In this document: positions 42,565 to 51,143 of the stretch, in pieces | Numbering within the stretch: the stretch's first letter is position 1 | Layout: every line of letters begins with the position of its first letter | Source: Priestia aryabhattai | Lineage (GTDB): Bacteria; Bacillota; Bacilli; Bacillales; Bacillaceae_H | Length of the DNA: 64,000 bases | Assembly (NCBI RefSeq): GCF_023715685.1 | Contig: NZ_JAMBOQ010000006.1 | Location: forward strand, 62,001-126,000 | Direction of reading: 5' to 3' | Translations under genes and position numbers: made by a program | Notes under the pieces: model-generated | What the model saw: the letters and a program-made list of their open reading frames with translations, nothing else | The model's database searches: none | What the model was told of the DNA's origin: nothing

Positions 42565-43014
42565 TCATTCCTCGTTTTTTTGAGATAGAAGCAGGAGGTT
42601 TAATTCATTTTTATTTTGGATTAGATCTTCCAATGTATATTGATCTAACACCTTAACGAAGGCTTGCATAGCTTCATGCAAAACACTTTTTAACTTACAG
42701 ACGGGGCTAATAATGCAGAAGTTTCCTTCACGGTCAAAACATTCAACAATATGAAAATCTTCTTCTGTTTGACGTACCACTTTGCCAATATTAATGTCTT
42801 TTGGAAGCTGAGCTAAACGAATACCGCCGTTTCGTCCTCGGATCGTTTCAATTAAGCCAAGTTTTCCAAGCTCGTGAATGATTTTCATAAGATGGTTTTT
42901 TGAAATATTATACGCTTCAGCAATTTCCTTTATATTGCTTAGTTTATTATTATCGCGAACGCCTAAATATAATAAAACTCGCAGTGAGTAATCTGTATAT
43001 TGTGTGAGCCTCAT
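42565..43014 (-). CDS. nsrR: Rrf2-family NO-sensing repressor NsrR
   Basis: A 149-residue winged-helix repressor. HTH region IKEIAEAYNISKNHLMKII (~28-46), wing GRNGGIRLAQ, and three cysteines for the Fe-S cluster in VECFDREGNFCIISPVCKL (~93, 101, 107). NO destroys the cluster and releases the repressor from DNA. It is divergent from hmp, with two NsrR-like boxes in between. RBS GAGGT upstream of ATG 43014. Confidence 0.92.
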   Translation of the reverse strand: MRLTQYTDYSLRVLLYLGVRDNNKLSNIKEIAEAYNISKNHLMKIIHELGKLGLIETIRGRNGGIRLAQLPKDINIGKVVRQTEEDFHIVECFDREGNFCIISPVCKLKSVLHEAMQAFVKVLDQYTLEDLIQNKNELNLLLLSQKNEE

Positions 43015-43130
43015 CTTTTTACCTCTTCTCTTATCAGCAACTGATGTATCTATAATAGCATGTCTATATCTAAGAAATACAGAAAGAATGCTCTCATTTT
43101 TGAAGGAGTAAATTTGTGAACATTTCTTTA

Positions 43131-43153
43131 AATATGTATATAAAATATATCTT
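43131..43153. promoter_or_regulatory. nsrR: Second, weaker NsrR-like box
   Basis: AAATATGTATATAAAATATATCTT-like dyad (half sites about AAATATGTAT and ATATATCTT) 25 bases upstream of the better box. It could extend cooperative binding or act as the nsrR autoregulatory site. Confidence 0.45.
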
Positions 43154-43177
43154 TTCGAGTTGGATATGAGTATTATA

Positions 43178-43200
43178 AAGATGTATTAAAAATATATCTT
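43178..43200. promoter_or_regulatory. NsrR operator upstream of hmp
   Basis: AAGATGTATT-AAA-AATATATCTT, one mismatch from perfect dyad symmetry and close to the known NsrR consensus AAGATGYATTTNAAATRCATCTT. It ends 29 bases before the hmp start. Confidence 0.8.
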
Positions 43201-43229
43201 TTAAAATGAATCTTTCGGAGGCGAAAGTT

Positions 43230-44411
43230 ATGAAACAAACAACTATTTCTATTGTAAAAAGTACAGTTCCTGTTTTAGAAAAGCATGGTCAAGCAATCAC
43301 AACTCGTTTTTATGAGATGCTTTTTGAACAGTATCCTTCTTTAAAAAATGTATTCAACCAAACGAATCAAAAAACAGGACGTCAGCAAATGGCGTTAGCT
43401 AATACAGTTTATGCCGCTGCGCAGTACATCGATCGGCTTGAAACGCTGCTTCCAGTTGTGAAGCAAATCGCCCATAAACATCGCAGTATCGGCGTGAAAG
43501 CAGAGCACTATCCAATTGTCGGGGAGTTCTTATTAAAGGCAATTAAAGATGTTTTAAAAGAAGCTGCTACCGATGAGATTATGGAAGCTTGGAAAGAAGC
43601 TTACGGTGCCATTGCAGACGTATTCATAAGTGTGGAGCAAGAGTTATATGAAGAAGCTGAAGAAAAAGGATGGAAAGATTATAAAAAACTAATGATTGAT
43701 AAAAAAGTAAAAGAAACAGAAGACGTATATTCGTTTTATTTACTATCACCTGATCAAAAAGCGCTGCCTGCTTTTCTGCCAGGTCAATATGTGAGTGTAC
43801 GAATTCCTGGTCAAGAGTATTTATCAATTCGCCAATACAGCTTATCTGGCTATCCAAACCAACCATACTATAAAATTACGGTGAAAAGAGAAAAACAAAT
43901 GGAAGAAGGGGTCGTGTCAACTTATTTACATGACCAATTGAAAGAAGGAGACTTGCTTGAAGTCAGCGTTCCAGCAGGAGATTTTGTCTTAAAAGAAAAT
44001 AGAAAATCAGTATTTATCAGCGGAGGTGTAGGAATCACTCCAATGATGTCAATGCTTCATCAAGCATTGGAAAACAATCAAGAAGTAACATTTATTCACA
44101 GTGCTAAAAATGAGCAGTTTCATGCAATGAAACGAGAGCTTCAATCGTTGTCAGAGAAGTATATGTTTGAACAACACGTTTTCTATAGTCAGGCGCAAGC
44201 AGGGCAGCATGATGAACATATAACGTATGGTCGCTTAACTAAAAAGGAGCTAGCTAAATATGCAAGCGATAAAGATGCATATTATTATGTCTGTGGATCT
44301 TCTTCATTTACGCAAATGGTGTTAGAAGGCTTAGCTGAAATGGGTATTTCCCAAGAAAATATCATGTATGAATCGTTTGGCCCGAAAATGAGTATGACTC
44401 CTTCCGCATAA
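43230..44411 (+). CDS. hmp: Flavohaemoglobin (NO dioxygenase)
   Basis: A 393-residue protein: globin domain ~1-140 (KHGQAITTRFYEMLFEQYP; proximal His region AHKHRSIGVKAEHYPIVG), FAD-binding reductase domain with RQYSLSGYP (~205) and NAD domain with SGGVGITPMMSML (~275) and YYVCGSSSF. It converts NO plus O2 to nitrate with NAD(P)H. TCGGAGGCG upstream sets ATG 43230; the in-frame ATG at 43206 lies just after the NsrR box and lacks a ribosome site. Controlled by the adjacent NsrR. Confidence 0.95.
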   Translation: MKQTTISIVKSTVPVLEKHGQAITTRFYEMLFEQYPSLKNVFNQTNQKTGRQQMALANTVYAAAQYIDRLETLLPVVKQIAHKHRSIGVKAEHYPIVGEFLLKAIKDVLKEAATDEIMEAWKEAYGAIADVFISVEQELYEEAEEKGWKDYKKLMIDKKVKETEDVYSFYLLSPDQKALPAFLPGQYVSVRIPGQEYLSIRQYSLSGYPNQPYYKITVKREKQMEEGVVSTYLHDQLKEGDLLEVSVPAGDFVLKENRKSVFISGGVGITPMMSMLHQALENNQEVTFIHSAKNEQFHAMKRELQSLSEKYMFEQHVFYSQAQAGQHDEHITYGRLTKKELAKYASDKDAYYYVCGSSSFTQMVLEGLAEMGISQENIMYESFGPKMSMTPSA

Positions 44412-44429
44412 ATGTATGGAAAAAGGGTA

Positions 44430-44466
44430 AAAAGCTAACAGTAGACAATACTGTTAGCTTTTTTTA
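44430..44466 (+). terminator. Terminator between hmp and the lysine hydroxylase gene
   Basis: AAAAGCTAACAGTA / TACTGTTAGCTTTT with a T run. The next gene starts only 18 bases beyond it. Confidence 0.8.
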
Positions 44467-44483
44467 TGAAAGGGAGTTTAAAG

Positions 44484-45773
44484 ATGACACATAAGCAGTA
44501 TGACATGGTGGGAATAGGAATAGGACCTTTTAATTTAGGTTTAGCGGCCCTTGCTGAGCCTCTTGATGAAATTGATGCCGTCTTCTTTGATAAAGAAGAG
44601 AAATTTGAATGGCATCCGGGGATGTTAATTGATGGCACGGATTTGCAGATTCCGTTTCTAGCAGACTTAGTTACATTTGCGGATCCAACAAGTCCCTATT
44701 CTTTTTTAAATTATATTCATAAGCAAAAACGCTTATATCCATTCTTTTTCTTTAATCGTTTTGACATTCCGCGTCAAGAATATAACGAGTACGCAAAATG
44801 GGTAGCCGAGCAGCTATCTTCCTGCTATTTTTCTTCAAAAGTCGTGGATGTGATACCGAAAAATGAAGAAGAGTATTATGAAGTAAAGGTAGAAACACCT
44901 GAAGGAATTCAAACGGTAAATGCTAAACACGTCGTAATGGGAACAGGAAGCATTCCACTTGTGCCTCCGGCTTTTGAAGAAAAGCTGAATGAGCATATCT
45001 TACACAGCAGCGGCTATTTACATAAAAAAGAAGAGATTCAAAAAGGAAAGCATGTAACGATCGTTGGGTCAGGGCAAAGTGCTGCGGAGATTTTTCTTAA
45101 TTTACTAGAAGAACAGACTGAACATCATTACCACCTTACATGGTTTACAAGATCCTCTAATTTTTTTCAGCTTGATCAATCCAAGCTTGCTCAAGAGTTA
45201 TTTTCGCCAGACTATGTAGATTACTTTCATTCGCTGCCTTTTGAAGAACGTACAAGCACAGTTGAAGATTTAAATCCTTTACGTCACGGAATTGAATCTT
45301 CTACCTTAACGAAAATCTATGATTTACTCTATCATCGTTCAATTAAAGAAAAAGTACCCGTTACGATTCAAGCCTCGACAGAAGTAAGTGATATTCATAA
45401 AAAAGGAAATGGATATGAGTTGGAGTGCAAACAATTAAAGACTGAACGCTCTTTTCAATACGAAGCGGATCGCTTGATCTTATCCACGGGCTACAAGCCA
45501 AAGATTTCGCCGTTCATCGAACGAATAAAAGGTGATATCGAATGGGAAGATGACAAGCGTTTCAAAGTCACAAAAGATTACCGGCTTGTCTTTAAACAAC
45601 CCCGTAACCACCACTTTTTTACTTTAACCAATATCGAACATTCACATGGATCTGGCGCAACAAATCTTGGTTTATCCGTTCAGCGCAATCAGCGTATTCT
45701 GAACGTGATTGCAGGTAGAGATGTGTACCCAGTTCCAGAAGAGACGACGTTTCAGACATTTAATTTGTTTTGA
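44484..45773 (+). CDS. L-lysine/ornithine N-hydroxylase (IucD/PvdA family)
   Basis: A 429-residue FAD/NADPH monooxygenase: FAD motif GIGIGPFNLGLAAL near residue 10, WHPGMLIDGTDLQIPF, NADPH motif TIVGSGQSAAEIF (~195-207), and the C-terminal ILSTGYKP and SHGSGATNLGLSVQRN. It hydroxylates the side-chain amine of lysine or ornithine, the first step of hydroxamate siderophores. AAAGGGAG supports ATG 44484. No NRPS or IucA/IucC-type gene is nearby. It may depend on read-through from hmp, as there is little room for its own promoter. Confidence 0.85.
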   Translation: MTHKQYDMVGIGIGPFNLGLAALAEPLDEIDAVFFDKEEKFEWHPGMLIDGTDLQIPFLADLVTFADPTSPYSFLNYIHKQKRLYPFFFFNRFDIPRQEYNEYAKWVAEQLSSCYFSSKVVDVIPKNEEEYYEVKVETPEGIQTVNAKHVVMGTGSIPLVPPAFEEKLNEHILHSSGYLHKKEEIQKGKHVTIVGSGQSAAEIFLNLLEEQTEHHYHLTWFTRSSNFFQLDQSKLAQELFSPDYVDYFHSLPFEERTSTVEDLNPLRHGIESSTLTKIYDLLYHRSIKEKVPVTIQASTEVSDIHKKGNGYELECKQLKTERSFQYEADRLILSTGYKPKISPFIERIKGDIEWEDDKRFKVTKDYRLVFKQPRNHHFFTLTNIEHSHGSGATNLGLSVQRNQRILNVIAGRDVYPVPEETTFQTFNLF

Positions 45774-45843
45774 ATTTCTGCTTTATAAAAACTTTCAATG
45801 TGTTTTTTGATTATTGGAGAAAAGTTTTTTACTCATAAACCAT

Positions 45844-45868
45844 GTTTAAAAGAATAGTGCACGGGTAT
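45844..45868 (+). promoter_or_regulatory. Sigma-B promoter of yfkM
   Basis: GTTTAA, 13 bases, GGGTAT: an exact match to the sigma-B consensus, 49 bases before the yfkM start. Confidence 0.8.
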
Positions 45869-45916
45869 TTTATTTATAGAACATTAGTACACAAATCAAT
45901 TAAGGAGTTGCTTAGA

Positions 45917-46429
45917 ATGAGTAAGAAAATTGCAGTATTAGTAACAGATTTATTTGAAGATGTGGAATATACAGATCCAGCCAAAGCCTTTGAAGAAGAA
46001 GGCCATACGCTAACAAAAATCGATGTTAAAACAGGTGAAGTAACAGGTAAACAAGGCGAAACAACATTAACAATTGATAAAGCAATTGCGGATGTAAAAC
46101 CAGAAGATTTTGACGCATTGTTTTTACCGGGAGGCTTCTCACCAGATATCTTGCGTGCGGACGATCAGGTCGTAGCTTTCACAAAATCATTTATGGATGA
46201 AGGCAAACCGGTTATGGCTATTTGTCACGGACCACAGCTGCTAATCAATGCTGAAACATTAAAAGGACGTGATGTAACTGGTTTCAAATCAATTGCTATT
46301 GATTTGAAAAATGCAGGTGCAAACTTCCATGATAAAGAAGTGGTGGTATGCGGTAATCAACTAGTTACAAGCCGTACACCAGACGATATGGAAGCATTCG
46401 TACGTGAATCAGTAAATGTCTTAAAATAA
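45917..46429 (+). CDS. yfkM: DJ-1/PfpI general stress protein YfkM
   Basis: A 170-residue PfpI-type protein with FEDVEYTDPAKAF (conserved Glu), PGGFSPDILR and the nucleophile elbow AICHGPQLLI (Cys ~103). B. subtilis YfkM (general stress protein 18) is a sigma-B-controlled homologue, and a perfect sigma-B promoter lies upstream here. It probably acts in carbonyl or protein-damage defence. AAGGAG before ATG 45917; the in-frame ATG at 45842 overlaps the promoter and is rejected. Confidence 0.88.
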   Translation: MSKKIAVLVTDLFEDVEYTDPAKAFEEEGHTLTKIDVKTGEVTGKQGETTLTIDKAIADVKPEDFDALFLPGGFSPDILRADDQVVAFTKSFMDEGKPVMAICHGPQLLINAETLKGRDVTGFKSIAIDLKNAGANFHDKEVVVCGNQLVTSRTPDDMEAFVRESVNVLK

Positions 46430-46456
46430 GTAAATAATATTAGTAAAATTTTCTGC

Positions 46457-46505
46457 AAAAGGCGATAACAGGGTGATTTACCACTCTGTTGTCGCCTTTT
46501 TGTAT
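46457..46505 (+). terminator. Terminator of yfkM
   Basis: AAAAGGCGATAACAG / CTGTTGTCGCCTTTT with a 14-base loop and T run. The remaining 280 bases before the next gene contain no gene I can support. Confidence 0.8.
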
Positions 46506-46786
46506 GTAACGATTTTGACGAGAGATTTACAGTTATATTACTGCATTGGGTGAAGCGGTTTCTAAAAGAATATGAAAACCTTTTACTATCAATAGATAGA
46601 AGCCACGTAATACAATCGAAATATTTTTCACATAAATGAAAGTATAATTTTGGTAGCTTAAAAGGCGTTGCGAGTTTCATAGTTTTCGTGCAACAATGAG
46701 GGTGCATCACGAGATTGGCTTGCTACAAGCTTAGATGCGTTGCGGTTTTATAAAAAACTTTATTATCACATAGGAGGATTTCAAAC

Positions 46787-47533
46787 ATGAAGAAAAGGTT
46801 TCGTATTGCCACTGTCGCAGGTGCCGTATCATTAGGATTACTAACAGCAGGACAAGCAAATGCAGCAGCTCCTGATTGCAACACTCCAAAACAAATTAAC
46901 ATTAAAGATGCTCAAGCAGCACAAAATATAAATGTAGATGAGCTATTAAAGAAATTTAACGCTCAAGGACAATCTGCTCAAGCAGCAGCTCCACAACAAG
47001 AAACACAAGCACCAAATCAAGCTGAAGCAGCTCCACAGGAACAAGCAAAAGCACCAGAGCAAAGTGAAGAAGCAAAAGCTCCTGAGCAAACACAGCAAAA
47101 TACAAAAGCTCAACAATCAGAAAATACTGATAAAGCAGAACAAACAAAAGATGCTAGTCAATTTGAACAAAAGGTAGTAGATTTAGTGAACCAAGAGCGT
47201 GAAAAACAAGGTTTAAAACCTCTAACACTTAACAAAAAATTAAGTGACGTTGCACGTACTAAATCAAAAGATATGATGGAAAAAGGTTACTTTGACCACA
47301 ATTCACCAACATATGGTTCACCATTTGATATGATGAAACAATTCGGCATCGAATATACAACTGCAGGTGAAAATATTGCAAAAGGTCAGCAATCTCCTGA
47401 AGAGGTAATGAATGCTTGGATGAATAGTGACGGTCACCGTAAAAACATTCTAAACCCTGATTTCACTGAAATTGGTGTTGGATACGTAAAAGGTGATACT
47501 ACGTACTGGACTCAACAATTTATCGGTAAGTAA
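46787..47533 (+). CDS. Secreted CAP/SCP-domain protein (YkwD-like)
   Basis: A 248-residue exported protein: signal peptide ~1-27 ending GQANA-A, a Gln/Ala/Glu/Pro-rich linker with EAAPQEQAKAPEQ-type repeats (~60-115), then a CAP domain (~123-248) with VNQEREKQGLKPL, GYFDHNSPTYGSPF, GENIAKGQQSPEEVMNAW and GHRKNILNPDFTEIGVGY. YkwD relatives are common extracellular proteins of spore-formers with unclear function, some tied to the cell wall or spore coat. AGGAGG precedes the ATG. Confidence 0.88.
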   Translation: MKKRFRIATVAGAVSLGLLTAGQANAAAPDCNTPKQINIKDAQAAQNINVDELLKKFNAQGQSAQAAAPQQETQAPNQAEAAPQEQAKAPEQSEEAKAPEQTQQNTKAQQSENTDKAEQTKDASQFEQKVVDLVNQEREKQGLKPLTLNKKLSDVARTKSKDMMEKGYFDHNSPTYGSPFDMMKQFGIEYTTAGENIAKGQQSPEEVMNAWMNSDGHRKNILNPDFTEIGVGYVKGDTTYWTQQFIGK

Positions 47534-47536
47534 TAC

Positions 47537-47568
47537 AAAAAGAGCAGGATATACCTGCTCTTTTTTGC
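47537..47568 (+). terminator. Terminator of the CAP-domain gene
   Basis: AAAAAGAGCAGG / CCTGCTCTTTTTT stem. Confidence 0.85.
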
Positions 47569-47627
47569 GTTTTTAGCTGTCCAATTTGGGTATAGTAAAG
47601 TAAGAACACGTAAAGGAGTGCCTTAAA

Positions 47628-47744
47628 TTGGGACGTATATTAAAAAAAATCTTAGTCGCTGTTTTTCCTATCCTTTTAAAAGAAGGATATCGTCATTATA
47701 AAAATCGTAAAACTCGAACTACGCCGTCTAAAGGGTATAAATAA
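47628..47744 (+). CDS. Small basic 38-residue protein
   Basis: TTG start with TAAAGGAGTG nine bases upstream. The product MGRILKKILVAVFPILLKEG continues with a basic tail (YRHYKNRKTRTTPSKGYK). It has one short amphipathic or membrane-like segment (~4-18). It lies between two terminators, so it has its own transcription unit. Not recognised; coding potential rests on the ribosome site and composition. Confidence 0.5.
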   Translation: MGRILKKILVAVFPILLKEGYRHYKNRKTRTTPSKGYK

Positions 47745-47772
47745 AAAGGACTCGAAAGAGTCCTTTTATTTT
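47743..47772. terminator. Bidirectional terminator, small ORF and adeC
   Basis: AAAAGGACTC / GAGTCCTTTT around GAAA, between convergent genes. Confidence 0.85.
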
Positions 47773-49507
47773 ATGCTTGAACAGGGATATGCTTAAATTC
47801 TTTTACGTTAAATAATCCTTTGTCGGTTAACTTTAGACATGGGATAACAGGCAAGCTTAAGAAAGATAATGTCAGCAACGGGTTAAATTTCTGTGAGATA
47901 TCGAGCTCATGAAGAGCGCCGTGAAGCTGCTTAAGTAAGCTATTCACTTCATTGTAAGGGTGAGGTGACATTAACCCTCCGATGGAAAGAGGAAGGGAGC
48001 CAATCACTTCATTGCCTTTTACAATAACAATACCTCCGCCGATTTCTTCAATTGCTGCAATTGCTTTTGCTAAATCCTCATCATTTGTTCCTACAGCTAC
48101 GATATTATGTGAATCGTGAGCAATCGTAGTAGCGATCGCTCCGTCTTTTAACTGAAAGCCTTTTACGATCCCAAGACCAATATTCCCTGTTAGATGATGA
48201 CGCTCAACAACAGCCATTTTCAGCTGATCGTTTTCTACAGAAGACTGAAATTCGTTTTGCTTCACTTGAACTTCTTCTACAATATGATTTGTAAGCAGGC
48301 TGTTTGGATTAATTTCAATAATATTAGCGCGATTGTGTTGAAGTGGTATCGTAAGTTTGTTAATAGAAAACTCTTTCAAATGAACAGAATTCATTAGTTC
48401 TGTTGGAAGACCAATTTGTTCTTCTTGAACAGAAAGCATCTCTCCATTTTCAGCAATGAGCTCTCCGTTTTGATAAACATGTGCTGCAGATATATCGGTT
48501 AAGTCGTCCAATAGAATAAAGTTGGCTTTGTAACCAGGAGCAACCGCACCTCTATCTTTTAACCCGTAGCATTCGGCGGCATTTAATGAAGCCATTTGAA
48601 TAGCAATTAACGGGTCCAGCCCGAGTTCAATGGCAAAACGAACATTGTAATCAATAGAACCTTCCGTTAATAAATCATCTAGATGTTTGTCATCGGTACA
48701 GAATAAAAATCTGCGCGCGTTACGTTCATTTACAGCAGGTAATAATTGTTTCAAATCTTTAGCGACAGAACCTTGGCGGATCAGAACATACATCCCGCGC
48801 TGAATACGTTCAATTGCTTCTTCTGCTGTTACGCATTCATGATCTGTTGAAATGTTAGCCGTACGATAAATATTAACGCCCGTGGCATCTAGCCCTGAGC
48901 CGTGCCCATCAATTACGCCGTTTGCACTGCTAGCTGCTTGTAATTTATCGAGCATATCGTCATCTCCATCTCGCACAGCAGGGAAATCCATCACTTCTGC
49001 TAATCCAAGCACGCGAGGGTGAGAGAAAAATGGGGCTAAGTCAGCTGCTTTTAAGACTGCTCCAGAGCTTTCAAAAGGAGTTGCTGGAACGCTTGAAGGT
49101 AAGTTCACAAATACGTCCAAAGGGATGGAATCCGAGTTGTGAAGCATAAATTCAATGCCAGATTTTCCTGAAACATTAGCAATTTCATGAGGATCCGTTA
49201 CGACAGTTGTGACGCCTCTAGGTACAAGAAGTTTTGAGAACTCTTTGGGTGTAACCATTGATGATTCGATATGAACGTGTCCATCAATGAATGTAGGAGA
49301 AATGTATTTTCCTTTTGCATCAACGACGTTATGTCCATCGTATTGACCTATTCCAACAATAATTCCATCAGCAATCGCAATATCGGCTTTAATGATGGAA
49401 AGCGTAAAGACATCGATGATTTTTCCGTTTTTCACTACAAGATCTGCAGGTGTTTTTTTATTGGCAACAGCAAGCTGTTTTTTTAATGTTGTTTTTGTAT
49501 TTGACAT
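47771..49507 (-). CDS. adeC: Adenine deaminase
   Basis: A 578-residue amidohydrolase-superfamily enzyme, the usual length of AdeC. It shows GHVHIESSM (metal His pair), DPHEIANVSG, HGSGL, FCTDDKHLDDL and the C-terminal domain ending IPVQA. It converts adenine to hypoxanthine and ammonia for purine salvage. AGAGGAGT supports ATG 49507 rather than the longer frame. A purine riboswitch and sigma-A promoter lie upstream, giving feedback by purine bases. Confidence 0.93.
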   Translation of the reverse strand: MSNTKTTLKKQLAVANKKTPADLVVKNGKIIDVFTLSIIKADIAIADGIIVGIGQYDGHNVVDAKGKYISPTFIDGHVHIESSMVTPKEFSKLLVPRGVTTVVTDPHEIANVSGKSGIEFMLHNSDSIPLDVFVNLPSSVPATPFESSGAVLKAADLAPFFSHPRVLGLAEVMDFPAVRDGDDDMLDKLQAASSANGVIDGHGSGLDATGVNIYRTANISTDHECVTAEEAIERIQRGMYVLIRQGSVAKDLKQLLPAVNERNARRFLFCTDDKHLDDLLTEGSIDYNVRFAIELGLDPLIAIQMASLNAAECYGLKDRGAVAPGYKANFILLDDLTDISAAHVYQNGELIAENGEMLSVQEEQIGLPTELMNSVHLKEFSINKLTIPLQHNRANIIEINPNSLLTNHIVEEVQVKQNEFQSSVENDQLKMAVVERHHLTGNIGLGIVKGFQLKDGAIATTIAHDSHNIVAVGTNDEDLAKAIAAIEEIGGGIVIVKGNEVIGSLPLSIGGLMSPHPYNEVNSLLKQLHGALHELDISQKFNPLLTLSFLSLPVIPCLKLTDKGLFNVKEFKHIPVQA

Positions 49508-49606
49508 GAATGTGACTCCTCTCATTGTATAACTGGATAACAATGAAGGACTATGTAAGGGAGAACATAAAGAAGAATAAAAATGCAGGATGAATGATGT
49601 TCAACC

Positions 49607-49673
49607 CTCGTAGTCCAACTATTTACGGTAGTTCGGTAGAAACTCTTGGACCCTATTTCCAAGACTATACGAG
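49607..49673 (-). ncRNA. Purine riboswitch, guanine class
   Basis: Read on the minus strand: P1 CTCGTA / TACGAG, J1/2 TATAGT, P2 CTTGGA / TCCAAG with an AATAGGG loop, GTTTCTACC, P3 loop CCGTAAATAG, then GGACTACGAG. The J3/1 sequence GACTA carries C at the ligand-pairing position (74 in xpt numbering), so guanine/hypoxanthine rather than adenine is predicted. It sits 100 bases before the adeC start. Confidence 0.92.
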
Positions 49674-49690
49674 CTTAGGTATTTCGATAC

Positions 49691-49719
49691 ATTCTATAGA
49701 CAAATAATAAAAACGTCAA
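49691..49719 (-). promoter_or_regulatory. Sigma-A promoter of the adeC transcript
   Basis: On the minus strand TTGACG (49719-49714), 17 bases, TAGAAT (49696-49691), directly upstream of the riboswitch. Confidence 0.7.
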
Positions 49720-49830
49720 TTCCTAATGGAAAAGAAAGATTTTTGGGAATATTCCATCTATGTGTATGTAAACGATTTAACTCTTATTTGCTCGCTAAAA
49801 GGTGCAACATTCATGTATAGAAAAAAATGT

Positions 49831-49865
49831 AAAAAAAACCGTCAATGGCTATTAGTCATTGACGG
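49831..49865 (-). terminator. Terminator of yfkK
   Basis: CCGTCAATG / CATTGACGG with an eight-T run on the minus strand, just after the yfkK stop. The 49720-49830 stretch beyond it holds no supported gene. Confidence 0.8.
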
Positions 49866-49873
49866 AGTTGTCA

Positions 49874-50110
49874 TCAAGCTTGTTTGCGCAGTGTACCTAA
49901 TTCTTCCGCGATCGCTTGCATTTCACTTGGGCTAAAAGAATCTTTTCTCATTACCATATCGTATAAGTATTTTAAGTCTTCGTACATTTCTTCGTCAAAA
50001 GCTTCAGCTTTGATTGCTCCGATATTTAGCATGCGCAGTTTTTCACTAATGCTATCGACCATATGTTTAATATTCTCTGGAGATTTTACTGATAAATCCA
50101 CTTTGTTCAT
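49874..50110 (-). CDS. yfkK: UPF0435 family protein YfkK
   Basis: A 78-residue helical protein containing [20 protein letters not shown] and [13 protein letters not shown], the pattern of the short UPF0435/YfkK family. It is divergent from yfkJ, as in B. subtilis. Function unknown. Confidence 0.85.
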   Translation of the reverse strand: MNKVDLSVKSPENIKHMVDSISEKLRMLNIGAIKAEAFDEEMYEDLKYLYDMVMRKDSFSPSEMQAIAEELGTLRKQA

Positions 50111-50277
50111 CCTTCCAGTTGCGTTTTTTTTATTGTAACATGTTTTTATCGTGTGAACACTTTTATGTCAGGTTCTTATCCACAGAAGAATGGAAACAAT
50201 ATAAATAAAAGAAAACTATTTTTTAGTTTGAAAATGATTGTATATAATGTTTGTAATAAGGGAAAGGAGTCGAGACT

Positions 50278-50751
50278 ATGATTAACGTATTATTCGTTTG
50301 TTTGGGAAATATTTGTCGTTCACCGATGGCAGAAGCGGTCTTTAAAGATATGGTGAAGAAAAAAGGGCTAGAAGGACAAATTCACGTAGATTCTGCAGGA
50401 ACAGGAGGCTGGCACAAAGGAAATCCTCCTCATGAAGGGACGCAATCTATTTTAACGAAAAATAATATTGATTTTAAGGGACAAACAGCAAGACAAGTTA
50501 TTCAAGAGGATGTAGCTAGATTCCACTATATTATTGGAATGGACGTCGAAAATGTAGGAAATCTGAGAAGGATGGCTGGACATACTAAAACAGGTTATAT
50601 TGGAAGGCTTTTGGATTTTGTGCCCGATTTACATATTGAAGATGTGCCTGATCCTTATTTCACGGGAAATTTTGACGAAGTATATGACTTAGTTCAAGAA
50701 GGATGCAAGGCTCTTTTAGACGAAATTATAGAGAAGCATTTCTCGGAATAA
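50278..50751 (+). CDS. yfkJ: Low-molecular-weight protein-tyrosine phosphatase YfkJ
   Basis: A 157-residue LMW-PTP: the P-loop VCLGNICRSPMAEA near residues 7-20 (CX5R with Cys ~8) and the general-acid loop VPDPYFTG (~123-130). It dephosphorylates phosphotyrosine proteins; the B. subtilis homologue is linked to ethanol-stress resistance. AAAGGAG precedes the ATG. The yfkI and yfkH genes follow within 40 and 15 bases, forming an operon. Confidence 0.92.
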   Translation: MINVLFVCLGNICRSPMAEAVFKDMVKKKGLEGQIHVDSAGTGGWHKGNPPHEGTQSILTKNNIDFKGQTARQVIQEDVARFHYIIGMDVENVGNLRRMAGHTKTGYIGRLLDFVPDLHIEDVPDPYFTGNFDEVYDLVQEGCKALLDEIIEKHFSE

Positions 50752-50790
50752 GTGATACTTAAAAAATAAAAAGCGGAGGAGAAACGACAA

Positions 50791-51129
50791 ATGGGTAAAC
50801 GAAATAAGCTAGTAGAAGGTATTGTCATTGGAGCAATTATAGGAGGAGCTATTTCTTTATTTGATAAAGAAACAAGAAACTCCGTCATTCAAGGAAGTAA
50901 AAAACTGAAAGACAAAACAACAACTCTTATTCAGCACCCTGAACTTGTAACGGATACTGTGAAAGAGAAATATGAAACCATCCGTACGACCATCGAGCAA
51001 GTGTCTGAAGATGTATCGTTTGTAGCAGGAAAAGTAGAAAAGTTAAAAAAAACAACGCCTCAGGTGATGGAAATTATAAACGATACAAAAGAGGCATTTG
51101 TGGAGAAGTATGGTGATGAACAAAAATAA
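50791..51129 (+). CDS. yfkI: YtxH-domain protein YfkI
   Basis: A 112-residue protein with a glycine-rich hydrophobic N-terminus (EGIVIGAIIGGAISLFDKETR), typical of the YtxH/YfkI group, and an amphipathic helical remainder. Probably membrane-associated. Middle gene of yfkJIH; function unknown. GCGGAGGAG lies just before the ATG. Confidence 0.8.
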   Translation: MGKRNKLVEGIVIGAIIGGAISLFDKETRNSVIQGSKKLKDKTTTLIQHPELVTDTVKEKYETIRTTIEQVSEDVSFVAGKVEKLKKTTPQVMEIINDTKEAFVEKYGDEQK

Positions 51130-51143
51130 ATAAGGAGGCACAT

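Noticed and set aside
50176..50184. Replication origin suggested by DnaA box
   Set aside because: A single exact 9-mer is near chance expectation in 64 kb, and there is no dnaA, dnaN or box cluster.
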